Positions 10,411-19,946 of a stretch of DNA of 64,000 bases are shown piece by piece. The stretch lies in NCBI GenBank assembly GCA_004195025.1, contig SGBB01000003.1, positions 118,153 to 182,152 on the forward strand. Direction: 5' to 3'. Source of the stretch: Candidatus Acidulidesulfobacter diazotrophicus (GTDB lineage: Bacteria; SZUA-79; Acidulodesulfobacterales; Acidulodesulfobacteraceae). Position 1 is the stretch's first letter. Each line of letters begins with the position of its first letter. The notes under the pieces are model-generated. The model had not been told where the DNA came from. It saw only the letters and a program-made list of their open reading frames with translations, and searched no databases. Made by a program: the position numbers and the translations under genes.

Positions 10411-11499
10411 TTATGCCGAGTGATAATCATTAAAGGAAGGCCACGATTTTTTTACTATACCATCAAGTTCATCAGCGCTGAATTCTTCATATCTTTTTGT
10501 GTAAAAATTATTTCTTTTTGCTTTAGCTTTAGACAACGGTTTATAAAAAATAGAAAACAGTTCTTCTTTGTAATCTTCCAATAAATTACTTCCTGTTTTT
10601 AAACTTTCATATATAAAGTCTCCAAGAAGAGTTCCAGAAATGACGGCGCTTAAATTGCCGGCTCCTGTTATAGGGTGCGTAAGACCCGCTGCATCGCCGC
10701 AATACGCAATATTTCCGCATATAGCGTCATTTAAAGCAGAAATAGGCACTAATCCCGATGTTTTAGATATTGTTTTTCCGCTTATTATACCTTTATTTTT
10801 AATTTCATTTAAAAAAATATCAAAAGCTTTTCTTAAATTAATATTATTATTAATATTTTTTTCTATACCTATTCCTACATTTGCAAAATTAAGCTTAGGA
10901 AAAACCCAGCCGTATCCATAAGGAATGTAATTTCTAAAATAGATTAGCGCGGAATTTAAACGTTTTAAGAGATTTGTTTTAATCTGAATACCGTATATAT
11001 AACTTTTATTGCATATTAATTTATGTTTATCTTTAAAATCTATAAAATCTTTTGCTCCCGATGCCAGTACTAAATATTTATAATTTATTTCTATACTATT
11101 ATTATCAGTCCTTGTCCTGACAATTAATTTATTTTCGGATTCTGTTATCGTTTCCGCAAAAGTATCTGTAAGTAATTTAGTTCCTTTGCCTGTTGCAAGT
11201 TCGGCAATATAATAATCAAAAATATCTCTATTTAGTATATATCCTTTGCCGTCAAATTTATAATTTTCTTTTACAGTATCAACTTCCATATATTCAACAT
11301 TCTGACAAATAGCTTCAGGCTTGTCAGTCAAATCAATATACTGGTTAATATTAAGAGGGATGAATTCGGCGCATTGAACAGGAGTTCCTGGTTTTTCCTT
11401 TCTCTCTATAAGTATATTGCCGATACCACGCTTTGATAATTCATAAGCGCAAGAGCTTCCCGCAGGACCTGCGCCTATAATAACAACATCTATTTTCAT
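10411..11499 (-). CDS. Geranylgeranyl reductase family FAD-dependent oxidoreductase
   Basis: Flavoprotein of the GGR/FixC-like group, which reduces prenyl double bonds or related substrates. The N-terminal FAD-binding βαβ motif is DVVIIGAGPAGSSCAYELSK, followed by a typical second-strand acidic residue (LIERK). The second FAD motif is YCGDAAGLTHPITGAGN near residue 275. Length 362 is normal. It stands alone between a dispersed repeat and a heptamer array. The substrate cannot be told; membrane lipid or quinone side-chain reduction are options. Confidence 0.85.
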   Translation of the reverse strand: MKIDVVIIGAGPAGSSCAYELSKRGIGNILIERKEKPGTPVQCAEFIPLNINQYIDLTDKPEAICQNVEYMEVDTVKENYKFDGKGYILNRDIFDYYIAELATGKGTKLLTDTFAETITESENKLIVRTRTDNNSIEINYKYLVLASGAKDFIDFKDKHKLICNKSYIYGIQIKTNLLKRLNSALIYFRNYIPYGYGWVFPKLNFANVGIGIEKNINNNINLRKAFDIFLNEIKNKGIISGKTISKTSGLVPISALNDAICGNIAYCGDAAGLTHPITGAGNLSAVISGTLLGDFIYESLKTGSNLLEDYKEELFSIFYKPLSKAKAKRNNFYTKRYEEFSADELDGIVKKSWPSFNDYHSA

Positions 11500-11601
11500 A
11501 TTTATCTATTCAATCAAAAAATCACCATAAAATTTAATTTAAATTTATCTATTATTATTTAAATACTATATCAAAGCAGCATTAATTTATTTTAAATTTT
11601 A

Positions 11602-11671
11602 AATACTTAATACTTAATACTTAATACTTAATACTTAATACTTAATACTTAATACTTAATACTTAATACTT
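11602..11671. repeat. Heptanucleotide tandem repeat, unit AATACTT, 10 copies
   Basis: Ten perfect copies of AATACTT in the spacer between the NHL gene and the flavoprotein gene. The unit differs from the other heptamer arrays here but has the same length and intergenic placement. Confidence 0.96.
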
Positions 11672-11755
11672 AAAAACAAAATTGTTTATTGTTATTAAAA
11701 ATTATCAATTTTATTGTTATATAAATTTATTATTAATTCAATCTAATCAATCTAA

Positions 11756-12745
11756 TCAATCTAAACCAAAAATTCTGTATAAAATTATTCTATTATTATT
11801 AGTATCTGCTACTGCAAGATATTTTCCGTTTTTAGATATTGAAATGTTTGATTCATCATTAAAGTTTCTGCCTCCAATTCCCGGAGTTCCAAAATTATAA
11901 GATTTAATAACATTAAATCCTTTTGAAAGCTTAAAAACCGTTATTATGCTTCTTCCGTAATTTGCAGTAAATAAATAACCGTCTTTGTAAACAATGCCGA
12001 CAGGATGAAAAAGTTTATGTCCGTTTTCGCCTTTTGTACCTATAGTTCCTATCAAATTAAATTCTTTATCAAATACTAATATCTTTGAAAGTTTATAATC
12101 TGAAACATAAATATACTTTTTAGAAAATGCAATGCTGACCGGTTTTTTTAAAATATTATGCTTAGCTTTATCTTTCGGGTCTTTTTTTTCATAAAATTGA
12201 CCGGTTTTAAAATAAATTAAGATGTCATTAGCTCCTGAATTCGCAACATAAATCTTACCGTTTGCAAAACCGATATAAGTAGGTTCAACAAGCATTTTTT
12301 TAGCATTTTTGGATCTGCCGAACTCTTTTATAAATTTCCCTTGAGGAGTAAAAACCTGAATTCTTGAATTGCCGGAATCTACAATGTAAATCTCTGGATT
12401 TCCTTTATTGAAATTATGCACGGCGCCATAAAGAGGCACCATAAATTCACCTGTCGCGCCTCCCTGCAGTCCCCATTGTCTAATATATTTTCCTAGAATA
12501 TTAAACTTCAAAATTCTCGAATTTCCAGAATCTACAATATAAATAATTTTATTACCCTGAAAAAATACATCGGCAGGTCCTTTTAAGCCGTATTTAGTTC
12601 CGATTATCTTAATTAATTTTATTGAGAATTTAACTTTTTGAAAGTTTTTAATAAACTTCTTTTGAAAAATAAGAACTGCAAGAATTATTATTATGATAAG
12701 GCTTAGGATAAAACCTATTTTACTTATTTTTTCTTTAAAGGTCAT
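11756..12745 (-). CDS. Membrane-anchored NHL-repeat beta-propeller protein
   Basis: Begins with one transmembrane segment (IGFILSLIIIIILAVLIF) and continues as a series of NHL-type blades, shown by repeated motifs such as YIVDSGNSRILKF, YIVDSGNSRIQVF, YVANSGANDILIYF, YVSDYKLSKILVF and VADTNNNRIILY. Such proteins are usually periplasmic or surface scaffolds. A GGGGG lies only 1 base before the ATG at 12751 but 7 bases before the ATG at 12745, so I chose the latter (329 residues). It follows a small lipoprotein gene by 15 bases, so the two are probably cotranscribed. Function unknown. Confidence 0.82.
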   Translation of the reverse strand: MTFKEKISKIGFILSLIIIIILAVLIFQKKFIKNFQKVKFSIKLIKIIGTKYGLKGPADVFFQGNKIIYIVDSGNSRILKFNILGKYIRQWGLQGGATGEFMVPLYGAVHNFNKGNPEIYIVDSGNSRIQVFTPQGKFIKEFGRSKNAKKMLVEPTYIGFANGKIYVANSGANDILIYFKTGQFYEKKDPKDKAKHNILKKPVSIAFSKKYIYVSDYKLSKILVFDKEFNLIGTIGTKGENGHKLFHPVGIVYKDGYLFTANYGRSIITVFKLSKGFNVIKSYNFGTPGIGGRNFNDESNISISKNGKYLAVADTNNNRIILYRIFGLD

Positions 12746-12760
12746 GAACATGCCCCCGTA

Positions 12761-13249
12761 TTAATTAATATGTAAAGTGATAAAATTTGAAAAAGAGGAT
12801 TTAATATTAAAATAATTTTTGCTTTTAACACATAATATATAATAATAACCTCCTTTTAATGCAGATTTATTTATTTTATAAAAAAATAAGTCCCTTTCTT
12901 TTTTTTTGTTTAATCTAAATTTGTCCGCAAATTTTAAATTTTGGATTGAATAAAGTTTTGTTTGGGAGCACGATAGATTTTTTTTTGTTTTATTTCTAAA
13001 TCTTTTTTCATATATTAAAAATTCTTTAACATCTTCGGGATTAAATTTATATTTATAAATGACAATAAGGCTGTCTGTATTTTTTTTAATTGAAATTACC
13101 TGCGGAGCAGGAGGCGGCGGAATAACGGGGGCTATCGGATATCCTGTTTTTGCGCATCCTGATAAAATTAAAGCAGAAAAAAAAATAAACAGTATTAATA
13201 AAAAAAATAAAATTAAATCATTTTTCTTAACAATATTAATCAATAACAT
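12761..13249 (-). CDS. Small lipoprotein, fibronectin-III-like
   Basis: 162 residues with a hydrophobic signal segment and an LSGC lipobox near residue 32, so a lipid-anchored envelope protein. After the Cys comes a Pro-rich stretch (YPIAPVIPPPPAPQ) and a β-rich domain suggestive of an FN3 fold. Small lipoproteins in this position near argH and lysA occur in deltaproteobacteria. It is followed closely by the NHL-propeller gene, suggesting a shared envelope function. Function unknown. Confidence 0.75.
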   Translation of the reverse strand: MLLINIVKKNDLILFFLLILFIFFSALILSGCAKTGYPIAPVIPPPPAPQVISIKKNTDSLIVIYKYKFNPEDVKEFLIYEKRFRNKTKKNLSCSQTKLYSIQNLKFADKFRLNKKKERDLFFYKINKSALKGGYYYILCVKSKNYFNIKSSFSNFITLHIN

Positions 13250-13285
13250 ACATGAAATTTATTTAAATTACTTATTTAGTTAGTT

Positions 13286-13325
13286 AATTATTTAGTTAGT
13301 TAATTAATTAACTAACTAAATAATT
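13286..13325. repeat. 40-base perfect palindrome made only of A, T, G and C in an AT-rich spacer
   Basis: The two 20-base halves are exact reverse complements with the centre between 13305 and 13306; the left arm begins AATTATTTAGTTAGTTAATT. The left arm's TTTAGTTAGTTAAT also occurs once more just upstream as a direct repeat. It lies downstream of argH and upstream of the lipoprotein gene. It could terminate argH transcription or extrude as a cruciform; no loop bases are left, so a classic terminator hairpin is not ideal. Confidence 0.85.
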
Positions 13326-13422
13326 TATCTAATCAATTATTTTATTTTATTTAGTTATTTAGTCAATTATTTATTTAGTTGTTTAAATTATTTAGCATAT
13401 TTAAGTTGTTTTAATCTTTAAA

Positions 13423-14880
13423 CTATTTTGATTTTGCAAAAAACATTTTATTATTTTCGTCTTGTTTGATTTCATCGTTATAATTATTTATCATCTTTAT
13501 TATACTGTCCAATGATGTACTGCCGTAAGTTTTTTTAGAGTTTATAGAATGTTTGGCGTCAAATAAATCATAAATATCATTTTCAAAAAGATTTGAAAAT
13601 TTTTTGTAATCATTAATTTTAATTTTTGATAATTTTTTATTTTTATCTTTAGAATAGCTTACGACATTGCCGATTATTTCATGCGATTTTCTAAACGGCA
13701 GCCCTTTATTAACAAGATAGGTAGCCATATCGGTTGCATATATTGCGTCATCGTCTAATTGCAAAATCATATTATTCTTTTTAAATTCAATTGTTTTAAT
13801 TATATCTTTAAATATTTCCAAAGATTTATAAACAGTTTCCGAGTTATCCATAACGGGCTTTTTATCCTCCTGCATATCTCTATTGTATGCAAGGGGCAAA
13901 GACTTTATCATAATAAAAAGGGATAATAAACCTGATATTACTGAACCTGCTTTTCCTCTTATAAGCTCTAAAACATCCGGATTTTTCTTTTGCGGCATTA
14001 TGCTTGATCCTGTTGTAAACTCATCTTTAATATTTACAAAATCAAATTCTTGGGAATTCCATAATATTAATTCCTCACAAAATCTAGATAAATGAAGAGC
14101 TATCATAGACAAAGCAAAATTAAATTCAATAGCAAAATCTCTATCGGAAACAGAATCTATGCTGTTTCGAGATACCTTTCCAAAACCCAATATCTTAGCC
14201 TCTAATTCTCTGTCTATATTAAAATCGGCTCCGGCAAGAGCTCCGCTGCCGAGAGTTAACCAATCTGCCGAAATATAAGCATTATTTAATTTAATAAAAT
14301 CTCTTGTAAACATTTCATAATAAGCTAACAGGTGGTGAGCTAATGAAACAGGTTGAGCATGCTGTAAATGCGTATATCCAGGTAAAAAAGTTTCAATATT
14401 TCCTTGCGCTTTTTTTACAAGTTCTATTCTTAAACCGATTAATGCTTCTCCTATTATTTTTATTTCATTTTTAACATATAACCTGAAATCTACTGAAACC
14501 TGATCGTTTCTTGACCTGCCGGTATGCAATTTTTCGCCTGCTGCGCCGATAAGTTCAATAAGTCTTTTTTCAATATTAATATGAATATCTTCATATCTTT
14601 TATCAAAATTAAATTTATTTGATTTTAATTCTTTACTTATAATATGAAAACCTTCTTTTATTTTATCTTTTTCATTTTCTTTGATAAGTCCTGCTTTAAA
14701 TAGCGCTTCAAGATGGGCTAAGCTGCCTTCAATATCAAATTCAGCAAATTTTTTATCTATATCTAATGAAGCGGTAAAATCAGCAGTTAAATCCGATATA
14801 TCTTCTTTGAATCTGCCGCGTACAAAATTTTCTTTATTATTATTTTTTTCGTTTTCTTTATTTATTTTTTTTGGAGGCAT
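13423..14880 (-). CDS. argH: Argininosuccinate lyase
   Basis: Last step of arginine synthesis, releasing fumarate. The GSSIMPQKKNPD signature of the fumarase/aspartase superfamily is intact, as are the HTGRSRNDQ and THLQHAQP segments. It has 485 residues, a little longer than the usual ~460 because of an N-terminal Lys/Asn-rich leader (PPKKINKENEKNNNKENFVRG is the region) and a C-terminal tail. It is the distal gene of an arg cluster argB-argD-argF-argG-argH on this strand. Confidence 0.96.
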   Translation of the reverse strand: MPPKKINKENEKNNNKENFVRGRFKEDISDLTADFTASLDIDKKFAEFDIEGSLAHLEALFKAGLIKENEKDKIKEGFHIISKELKSNKFNFDKRYEDIHINIEKRLIELIGAAGEKLHTGRSRNDQVSVDFRLYVKNEIKIIGEALIGLRIELVKKAQGNIETFLPGYTHLQHAQPVSLAHHLLAYYEMFTRDFIKLNNAYISADWLTLGSGALAGADFNIDRELEAKILGFGKVSRNSIDSVSDRDFAIEFNFALSMIALHLSRFCEELILWNSQEFDFVNIKDEFTTGSSIMPQKKNPDVLELIRGKAGSVISGLLSLFIMIKSLPLAYNRDMQEDKKPVMDNSETVYKSLEIFKDIIKTIEFKKNNMILQLDDDAIYATDMATYLVNKGLPFRKSHEIIGNVVSYSKDKNKKLSKIKINDYKKFSNLFENDIYDLFDAKHSINSKKTYGSTSLDSIIKMINNYNDEIKQDENNKMFFAKSK

Positions 14881-14989
14881 TATTATATATTAAATGTTTA
14901 TTAATTTTAATGAAATTAAATTCAATAAATTTTTTTCATATATAATATATATATTATTTAATTATTTACTGCAATATTTAATTATTATT

Positions 14990-16189
14990 TTATTTTCTCA
15001 ATTTGAATCTTAATGCTTTTAAATTAATAAAACCGGTTGCATCCTGTTGAGAATACGAACCCTTATCGTCTTCAAACGTTACAATGGATTCCGAGTATAA
15101 GCTTTTATCGGACTTTCTATATAATATTTTTATATTTCCTTTATATAATTCTAATCCTATGACTCCTAAAACATTTTGCTGCGTTGTATCTATCATTGTC
15201 TGCAGCGCTTTAAATTCAGGGCTGAACCAGTTTCCTTCATAAATAAGTTTTGAATATTTAGGCAAAAGACTGTCTTTTAATTCAATTTCTTCGCCTGTTA
15301 ATGTTATAGCTTCCAGAGCTCTATGTGCAAATTGCAATAAAGTCCCCGCAGGAGTTTCATATATGCCTCTTGATTTCATTCCTGTAATTCTTGTTTCTAC
15401 CACATCTGCCCTTCCTATACCGTTTCTTCCCGCAATAATATTCAATTTTTCTATCATATTGAACGGGGTTTCTTGATGTCCGTTTAAATATACAGGGTTT
15501 CCGTTTTCATAAGAAATTTCAACTTTTTCAGGTTTATCGGGAGCATTTGCAGGAGAAACAGTAATTTCAAACATACTTTCGTCAGGCGAATTGTTTAAAT
15601 CTTCCAGTATGCCTCCTTCATAGCTTATATGAAAAAGATTTCTATCGCTAGAATAAGGTTTTTCTTTGGTAACTGGAACATGAATGCCGTTTTTGCCCGC
15701 ATAATCTATAAGTTCCGTTCTTGATGATATATCCCATATCCTCCATGGAGCTATAACTTTAATTTTAGGATTAATTGTGGCGTAAGCAAGTTCAAAACGG
15801 ACCTGATCGTTACCTTTGCCTGTAGCTCCGTGGGCTACATAGTCTGCTCCGATTTCAGAAGCAAGTTCAATCTGTCTTTTAGCTATTAAAGGTCTTGCAA
15901 TTGACGTTCCGAGCAAATATATCCCTTCATATAGAGCGTTTCCTCTTAATGCCGGAAAAATATAATTCTGAGCAAACTCTTCTTTTAAATCTTCAATAAT
16001 GGCACCAACGGCACCTGTTTTAAATGCTTTTTCTTTAACGGCTTCTAAATCTTCCTTTTGACCTACATCGGAACAATAAGCTATAACCTCGGCATTGTAA
16101 GTATTAATAAGCCATTTTAATATAACCGAAGTATCAAGACCTCCCGAATAAGCAAGAACAATTTTGGGTTTTTTTGTATTGTCAGCCAT
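14990..16189 (-). CDS. argG: Argininosuccinate synthase
   Basis: Joins citrulline and aspartate using ATP. The N-terminal ATP pyrophosphatase P-loop is VLAYSGGLDTSVILKWL, and the segments HGATGKGNDQVRFE and KEKPYSSDRNLFHISYEGG are typical of the citrulline and aspartate sites. 399 residues is the normal length. The 109-base gap to argH and 162-base gap to argF hold only A/T-rich DNA. Confidence 0.97.
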   Translation of the reverse strand: MADNTKKPKIVLAYSGGLDTSVILKWLINTYNAEVIAYCSDVGQKEDLEAVKEKAFKTGAVGAIIEDLKEEFAQNYIFPALRGNALYEGIYLLGTSIARPLIAKRQIELASEIGADYVAHGATGKGNDQVRFELAYATINPKIKVIAPWRIWDISSRTELIDYAGKNGIHVPVTKEKPYSSDRNLFHISYEGGILEDLNNSPDESMFEITVSPANAPDKPEKVEISYENGNPVYLNGHQETPFNMIEKLNIIAGRNGIGRADVVETRITGMKSRGIYETPAGTLLQFAHRALEAITLTGEEIELKDSLLPKYSKLIYEGNWFSPEFKALQTMIDTTQQNVLGVIGLELYKGNIKILYRKSDKSLYSESIVTFEDDKGSYSQQDATGFINLKALRFKLRK

Positions 16190-16351
16190 TTTTTATTCCT
16201 TATAATATTTAATAATTAAAAATTAAAATAGAAAATTAAATAGAAAATTATGTAAAAATTAAAAGTTAAATATAATGAACTATATTACATAAAAAAATAA
16301 ATATTATAAATATAAAAATATCATTGTAAATATAAATATTGCACCAAAACG

Positions 16352-17260
16352 TTATATAAATATTTTTTCCATTATTGCTTTTTGAACATGAAGCCTGTTT
16401 TCTGCTTCATCAAAAATATTTTTTGAAAATCTTTCAAAGACGGTTTCGGCAATTTCTTCATTTCTGTGGGCAGGCAGGCAATGCAGAACAATAACATCGT
16501 CTTTTGCACTGCTTACAACAGATTCGTCAATTATATAAGGTCTAAGTTTATTAATTTTTATTTCGTCGCTTTCCTGTCCCATACTTATAAAAACATCGGT
16601 AGTTATTACATCTGCATTTTCGGAAGCTTTTATTGTATCATGGGCTATTTCAAAAGAGCCTCCATATTTTTTGGAATTATCTTCAACAACTTTATTTATT
16701 TTAAAACCTTCCGGAATCGCGAGGACAAGTTTAAAACCCATAATAGCCTGAAGATTAATCCATGAATTTAACATATTATTCGGATCGCCGAAATAAACTA
16801 CTTTAAGTTTTTTTATATCTTTTTTTATCTCATAAACAGTAAATAAATCCGCCAAAATCTGCGCAGGATGATACATATCGGTTAAACCGTTTATAACCGG
16901 TTTTTCAAAAAAATCGGCGAATTCTTTTATCCTGTCCTGTCCGAAAGTTCTGATAACAACTCCGTCTAAATATTTAGCAAGCACTCTTGCCGTATCTTTT
17001 ATAGGTTCTCCTCTTCCAAGCTGGAGATCCTGGGAAGACATAAATAAAGGCGACCCCCCGAGTTCAATTATTCCTACCTCAAAAGACACCCTTGTCCTTG
17101 TAGATGATTTTTCAAATATCATTCCGATTTTTTTGTCTGCAAGAGGTTTTATATGATTATTAAGTCTATTTTTTTTAAAATAAAACGTTTTTTCAAAAAT
17201 AGAATAAATCTCTTCTTCATTTAAATCTAATACTGAAAGAAAATTTTTTATTTTATTCAT
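16352..17260 (-). CDS. argF: Ornithine carbamoyltransferase
   Basis: Forms citrulline from ornithine and carbamoyl phosphate. The carbamoyl-phosphate motif SSTRTRVSFEVG, HPAQILADLFT, and the HCLPAHRNEE motif containing the ornithine-binding Cys are all present. 302 residues is normal. It lies between argD and argG in the arginine cluster. Confidence 0.97.
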   Translation of the reverse strand: MNKIKNFLSVLDLNEEEIYSIFEKTFYFKKNRLNNHIKPLADKKIGMIFEKSSTRTRVSFEVGIIELGGSPLFMSSQDLQLGRGEPIKDTARVLAKYLDGVVIRTFGQDRIKEFADFFEKPVINGLTDMYHPAQILADLFTVYEIKKDIKKLKVVYFGDPNNMLNSWINLQAIMGFKLVLAIPEGFKINKVVEDNSKKYGGSFEIAHDTIKASENADVITTDVFISMGQESDEIKINKLRPYIIDESVVSSAKDDVIVLHCLPAHRNEEIAETVFERFSKNIFDEAENRLHVQKAIMEKIFI

Positions 17261-17416
17261 AAAACTTCTAACTTGCGGATGCCGCTAACTTCAAGCATGG
17301 GATGAGCAAGTTATCTCCTTTAATAAAGTTTTAAAAAAGTTTCCAAAAGTTTTAGTTCCTTATAATTTATAACAATTTTGAGTCTTAAGCTTACTTATTA
17401 TGCTTCATGTTAATTT

Positions 17417-18604
17417 TTAATGACTTAAAATTTCGTCTAATGCGCTGCAAATTAAATCAATTTCTTTTTTGCCGATAATCAAAGGAGGTGTCAATCTTAA
17501 TGTTTTTTCCTGAACCATAGTCGTAAGAAACCCCTTTTCTATTAATTTTATAGCTATATCTTTTGCCTTCATATCATAAAATTCAATTGCGCTAATCAAT
17601 CCTATAGAACGTATTTCTTTAATTTTATCGGAAAATTTTTCTTTTAATTTGATTAATCTTTCTTTTAAATATGAACCTGTTTCGGCAACATTTTCCAGAA
17701 AACCTTTTTTTAAAATTTCATCCATAAAAGCATTTGCCGCAGAACAAACTAATGGTCCGCCGCCAAAAGTAGATGCATGGTTTCCTGGTTCGAATACATT
17801 GGCTGCTTTTTCAGAGACAAGTATAGCGCCGATAGGCAAACCGCCTGCAAGCGGCTTCGCAAGAGTCATAATGTCCGGTTCTACATCAAAATTCATATAT
17901 GCAAACAGTTTCCCCGTCCTCCCGAGTCCTACCTGTACCTCGTCAAATATCAGCATCATATTGTTTTTTTCGGTAATTTCCCTGATTTTTTTTATATAAT
18001 TTTGAGAAGCTATATTGACTCCGCCTTCTCCTTGAACAGGCTCAATCAATATCGCGCAGTAATCGTCATTGCCGTCTATAAGACTTTCTATTTCTTTTAT
18101 ATTGTTATAAGCGGCATAATCAAAACCAGGCAAAAGCGGTTCAAAACCTTTGCGGTATTTATCCTGTCCTGTTGCCGTTAATGCTCCGAATGTTCTGCCG
18201 TGAAACGAATTATTCATAGAGATTATTTTATATCCCCTTTTTGAAATCTTTTTAGCATAAATTCTTGCAAGCTTAATAGCTCCTTCTATACTCTCTGCAC
18301 CGCTGTTGCAAAAAAACACTTTAGAAGCGAATGAATTTTCTGCCAATTTTTGCGCCAGCAAAGCTTGCGGTTCGGTATAAAAATAATTTGAGACATGAAT
18401 CAATTTTTTTAATTGATTAATAATCGCATTATTAACAGCTTCATTGTTATAACCGAGATTATTTACCGCAATGCCTGAAGCAAAATCAATATAACTTTTT
18501 CCTTTTTCGTCAAAAAGTTCTATTCCGCTGCCATTTGTCAATTCAATATCAAATCTTGAATAAGTATTCATTATATATTTAGCAGTAAGTTCTTTTGTAT
18601 TCAT
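17417..18604 (-). CDS. argD: Acetylornithine aminotransferase
   Basis: PLP-dependent class III aminotransferase converting N-acetylglutamate semialdehyde to acetylornithine; homologues may also serve in diaminopimelate synthesis, which would suit the nearby dap genes. Seen are the SGAESIEGAIKLAR segment, the NSFHGRTFGALTATGQ motif, the PLP Asp in LIFDEVQVGLGRTG and the PLP Lys in TLAKPLAGGLPIGA. 395 residues is normal. Confidence 0.95.
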   Translation of the reverse strand: MNTKELTAKYIMNTYSRFDIELTNGSGIELFDEKGKSYIDFASGIAVNNLGYNNEAVNNAIINQLKKLIHVSNYFYTEPQALLAQKLAENSFASKVFFCNSGAESIEGAIKLARIYAKKISKRGYKIISMNNSFHGRTFGALTATGQDKYRKGFEPLLPGFDYAAYNNIKEIESLIDGNDDYCAILIEPVQGEGGVNIASQNYIKKIREITEKNNMMLIFDEVQVGLGRTGKLFAYMNFDVEPDIMTLAKPLAGGLPIGAILVSEKAANVFEPGNHASTFGGGPLVCSAANAFMDEILKKGFLENVAETGSYLKERLIKLKEKFSDKIKEIRSIGLISAIEFYDMKAKDIAIKLIEKGFLTTMVQEKTLRLTPPLIIGKKEIDLICSALDEILSH

Positions 18605-18640
18605 TGTGTTATATTGATCCTCAAATTGATAAATTGATTT

Positions 18641-18668
18641 AATATTTAATATTTAATATTTAATATTT
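18641..18668. repeat. Heptanucleotide tandem repeat, unit AATATTT, 4 copies
   Basis: Four perfect copies, with a partial fifth, in the spacer between argB and argD. Short and A/T only, so chance is more plausible here than for the 10- and 22-copy arrays. Confidence 0.8.
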
Positions 18669-18796
18669 AATAAGACAATAAATAAAATTAAATAAAATAA
18701 ATAAATAATATTTTGTTTATAATATCCAACTATTAATCTAATTAATATGCCTGAAAAATTATATTCGTTAAAATTAAAATAAATCAATAAATAATA

Positions 18797-19645
18797 TTAA
18801 GACGTTATCTGAGTTCCGATACCTTTTTTGGTAAATATCTCCAATAATACTGCATGTGAAATAGAACCGTTAATTATATGAACTTTTTTAACTCCGTTTT
18901 TCACGGCATTTATGCAGGAATTTACCTTAGGTATCATTCCTCCGTATATTATCCCGTCTTTTAGCATTTTTTCAATATCTGCTTCTTGGGCTGATTCTAT
19001 AAGCTGTCCCTCGCCGTTTAAAAGCCCGTCCTGATCCGAAAGCATAATTAGTTTTTCTACTTTAAGTTCAGAAGCGATAGCCGAAGCAACTACATCTGCA
19101 TTAATATTCAATGTGATACCCGACTCATCCATACTGACCGGAGCGATAACAGGAATAAAAGATTTATCTAATGTCTCTAATATTTCTTTGTTTATTTTTT
19201 TTACAATTCCTACGCTTCCTAAATCCACATTGTCATTTTTTATTCTTTCCGCAATTATCAAATTTCCGTCTTTGCCTGATATACCGCAGGCTTTGCCTCC
19301 AAATTTGCCGATTAAAGCAACAAGGTCTTTATTAATCTTACCCGATAAAACCATTTCTACAACTTCCATCGTTCCCGCATCGGTTAAACGAAACCCGTTA
19401 TGATAAATGCTTTTTATCCCGAGACGGCTTAAAAGATTGTCAATATCTTTGCCTCCCCCATGAACGACAATGATATTGATTCCTACTAATTTTAATAATA
19501 TTATATCCCTTACAAAATTTTCTTTAAGCTCTTCTGAAGAAGCTATAGAACCGCCAAATTTTATTACAAATGTTTTTGAATAAAACTCCTGAATGTAAGG
19601 CAGAGCTTCAAGCAGAGTTTTAGCTTTTTTTATGTACTCTTCCAT
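18797..19645 (-). CDS. argB: Acetylglutamate kinase
   Basis: Phosphorylates N-acetylglutamate; in many bacteria the arginine feedback-controlled step. Amino-acid-kinase motifs are present: KFGGSIA near residue 29, VVHGGGKDID, GFRLTDAGTMEVVEMVLSGK region, and the C-terminal GGMIPKV segment. 282 residues is close to normal. The upstream spacer is occupied almost entirely by a 22-copy heptamer array, which separates the arginine genes from hslUV. Confidence 0.96.
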   Translation of the reverse strand: MEEYIKKAKTLLEALPYIQEFYSKTFVIKFGGSIASSEELKENFVRDIILLKLVGINIIVVHGGGKDIDNLLSRLGIKSIYHNGFRLTDAGTMEVVEMVLSGKINKDLVALIGKFGGKACGISGKDGNLIIAERIKNDNVDLGSVGIVKKINKEILETLDKSFIPVIAPVSMDESGITLNINADVVASAIASELKVEKLIMLSDQDGLLNGEGQLIESAQEADIEKMLKDGIIYGGMIPKVNSCINAVKNGVKKVHIINGSISHAVLLEIFTKKGIGTQITS

Positions 19646-19670
19646 ATTTTTATTTATTAAAAATTTATAA

Positions 19671-19824
19671 ACTAATAACTAATAACTAATAACTAATAAC
19701 TAATAACTAATAACTAATAACTAATAACTAATAACTAATAACTAATAACTAATAACTAATAACTAATAACTAATAACTAATAACTAATAACTAATAACTA
19801 ATAACTAATAACTAATAACTAATA
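19671..19824. repeat. Heptanucleotide tandem repeat, unit ACTAATA, 22 copies
   Basis: Twenty-two perfect head-to-tail copies (154 bases) beginning only 26 bases upstream of the argB start codon and filling the 300-base gap between hslU and argB. The length makes it prone to slippage, and its position could affect argB promoter spacing or read-through from hslUV. No spacer structure, so not a CRISPR. Confidence 0.98.
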
Positions 19825-19946
19825 AAATAGTAAACAATAAATATTCAAATAAATCAAATAGATAAATAGGATATATTAAATTAATTAGATAAAAACTTCT
19901 ATTATAATTTCAATTAAAGCATAACTATAATATATAATTAGTTAAA

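Noticed and set aside
19671..19824. Possible CRISPR array
   Set aside because: The repeats are 7 bases, head to tail, without spacers and without cas genes nearby.
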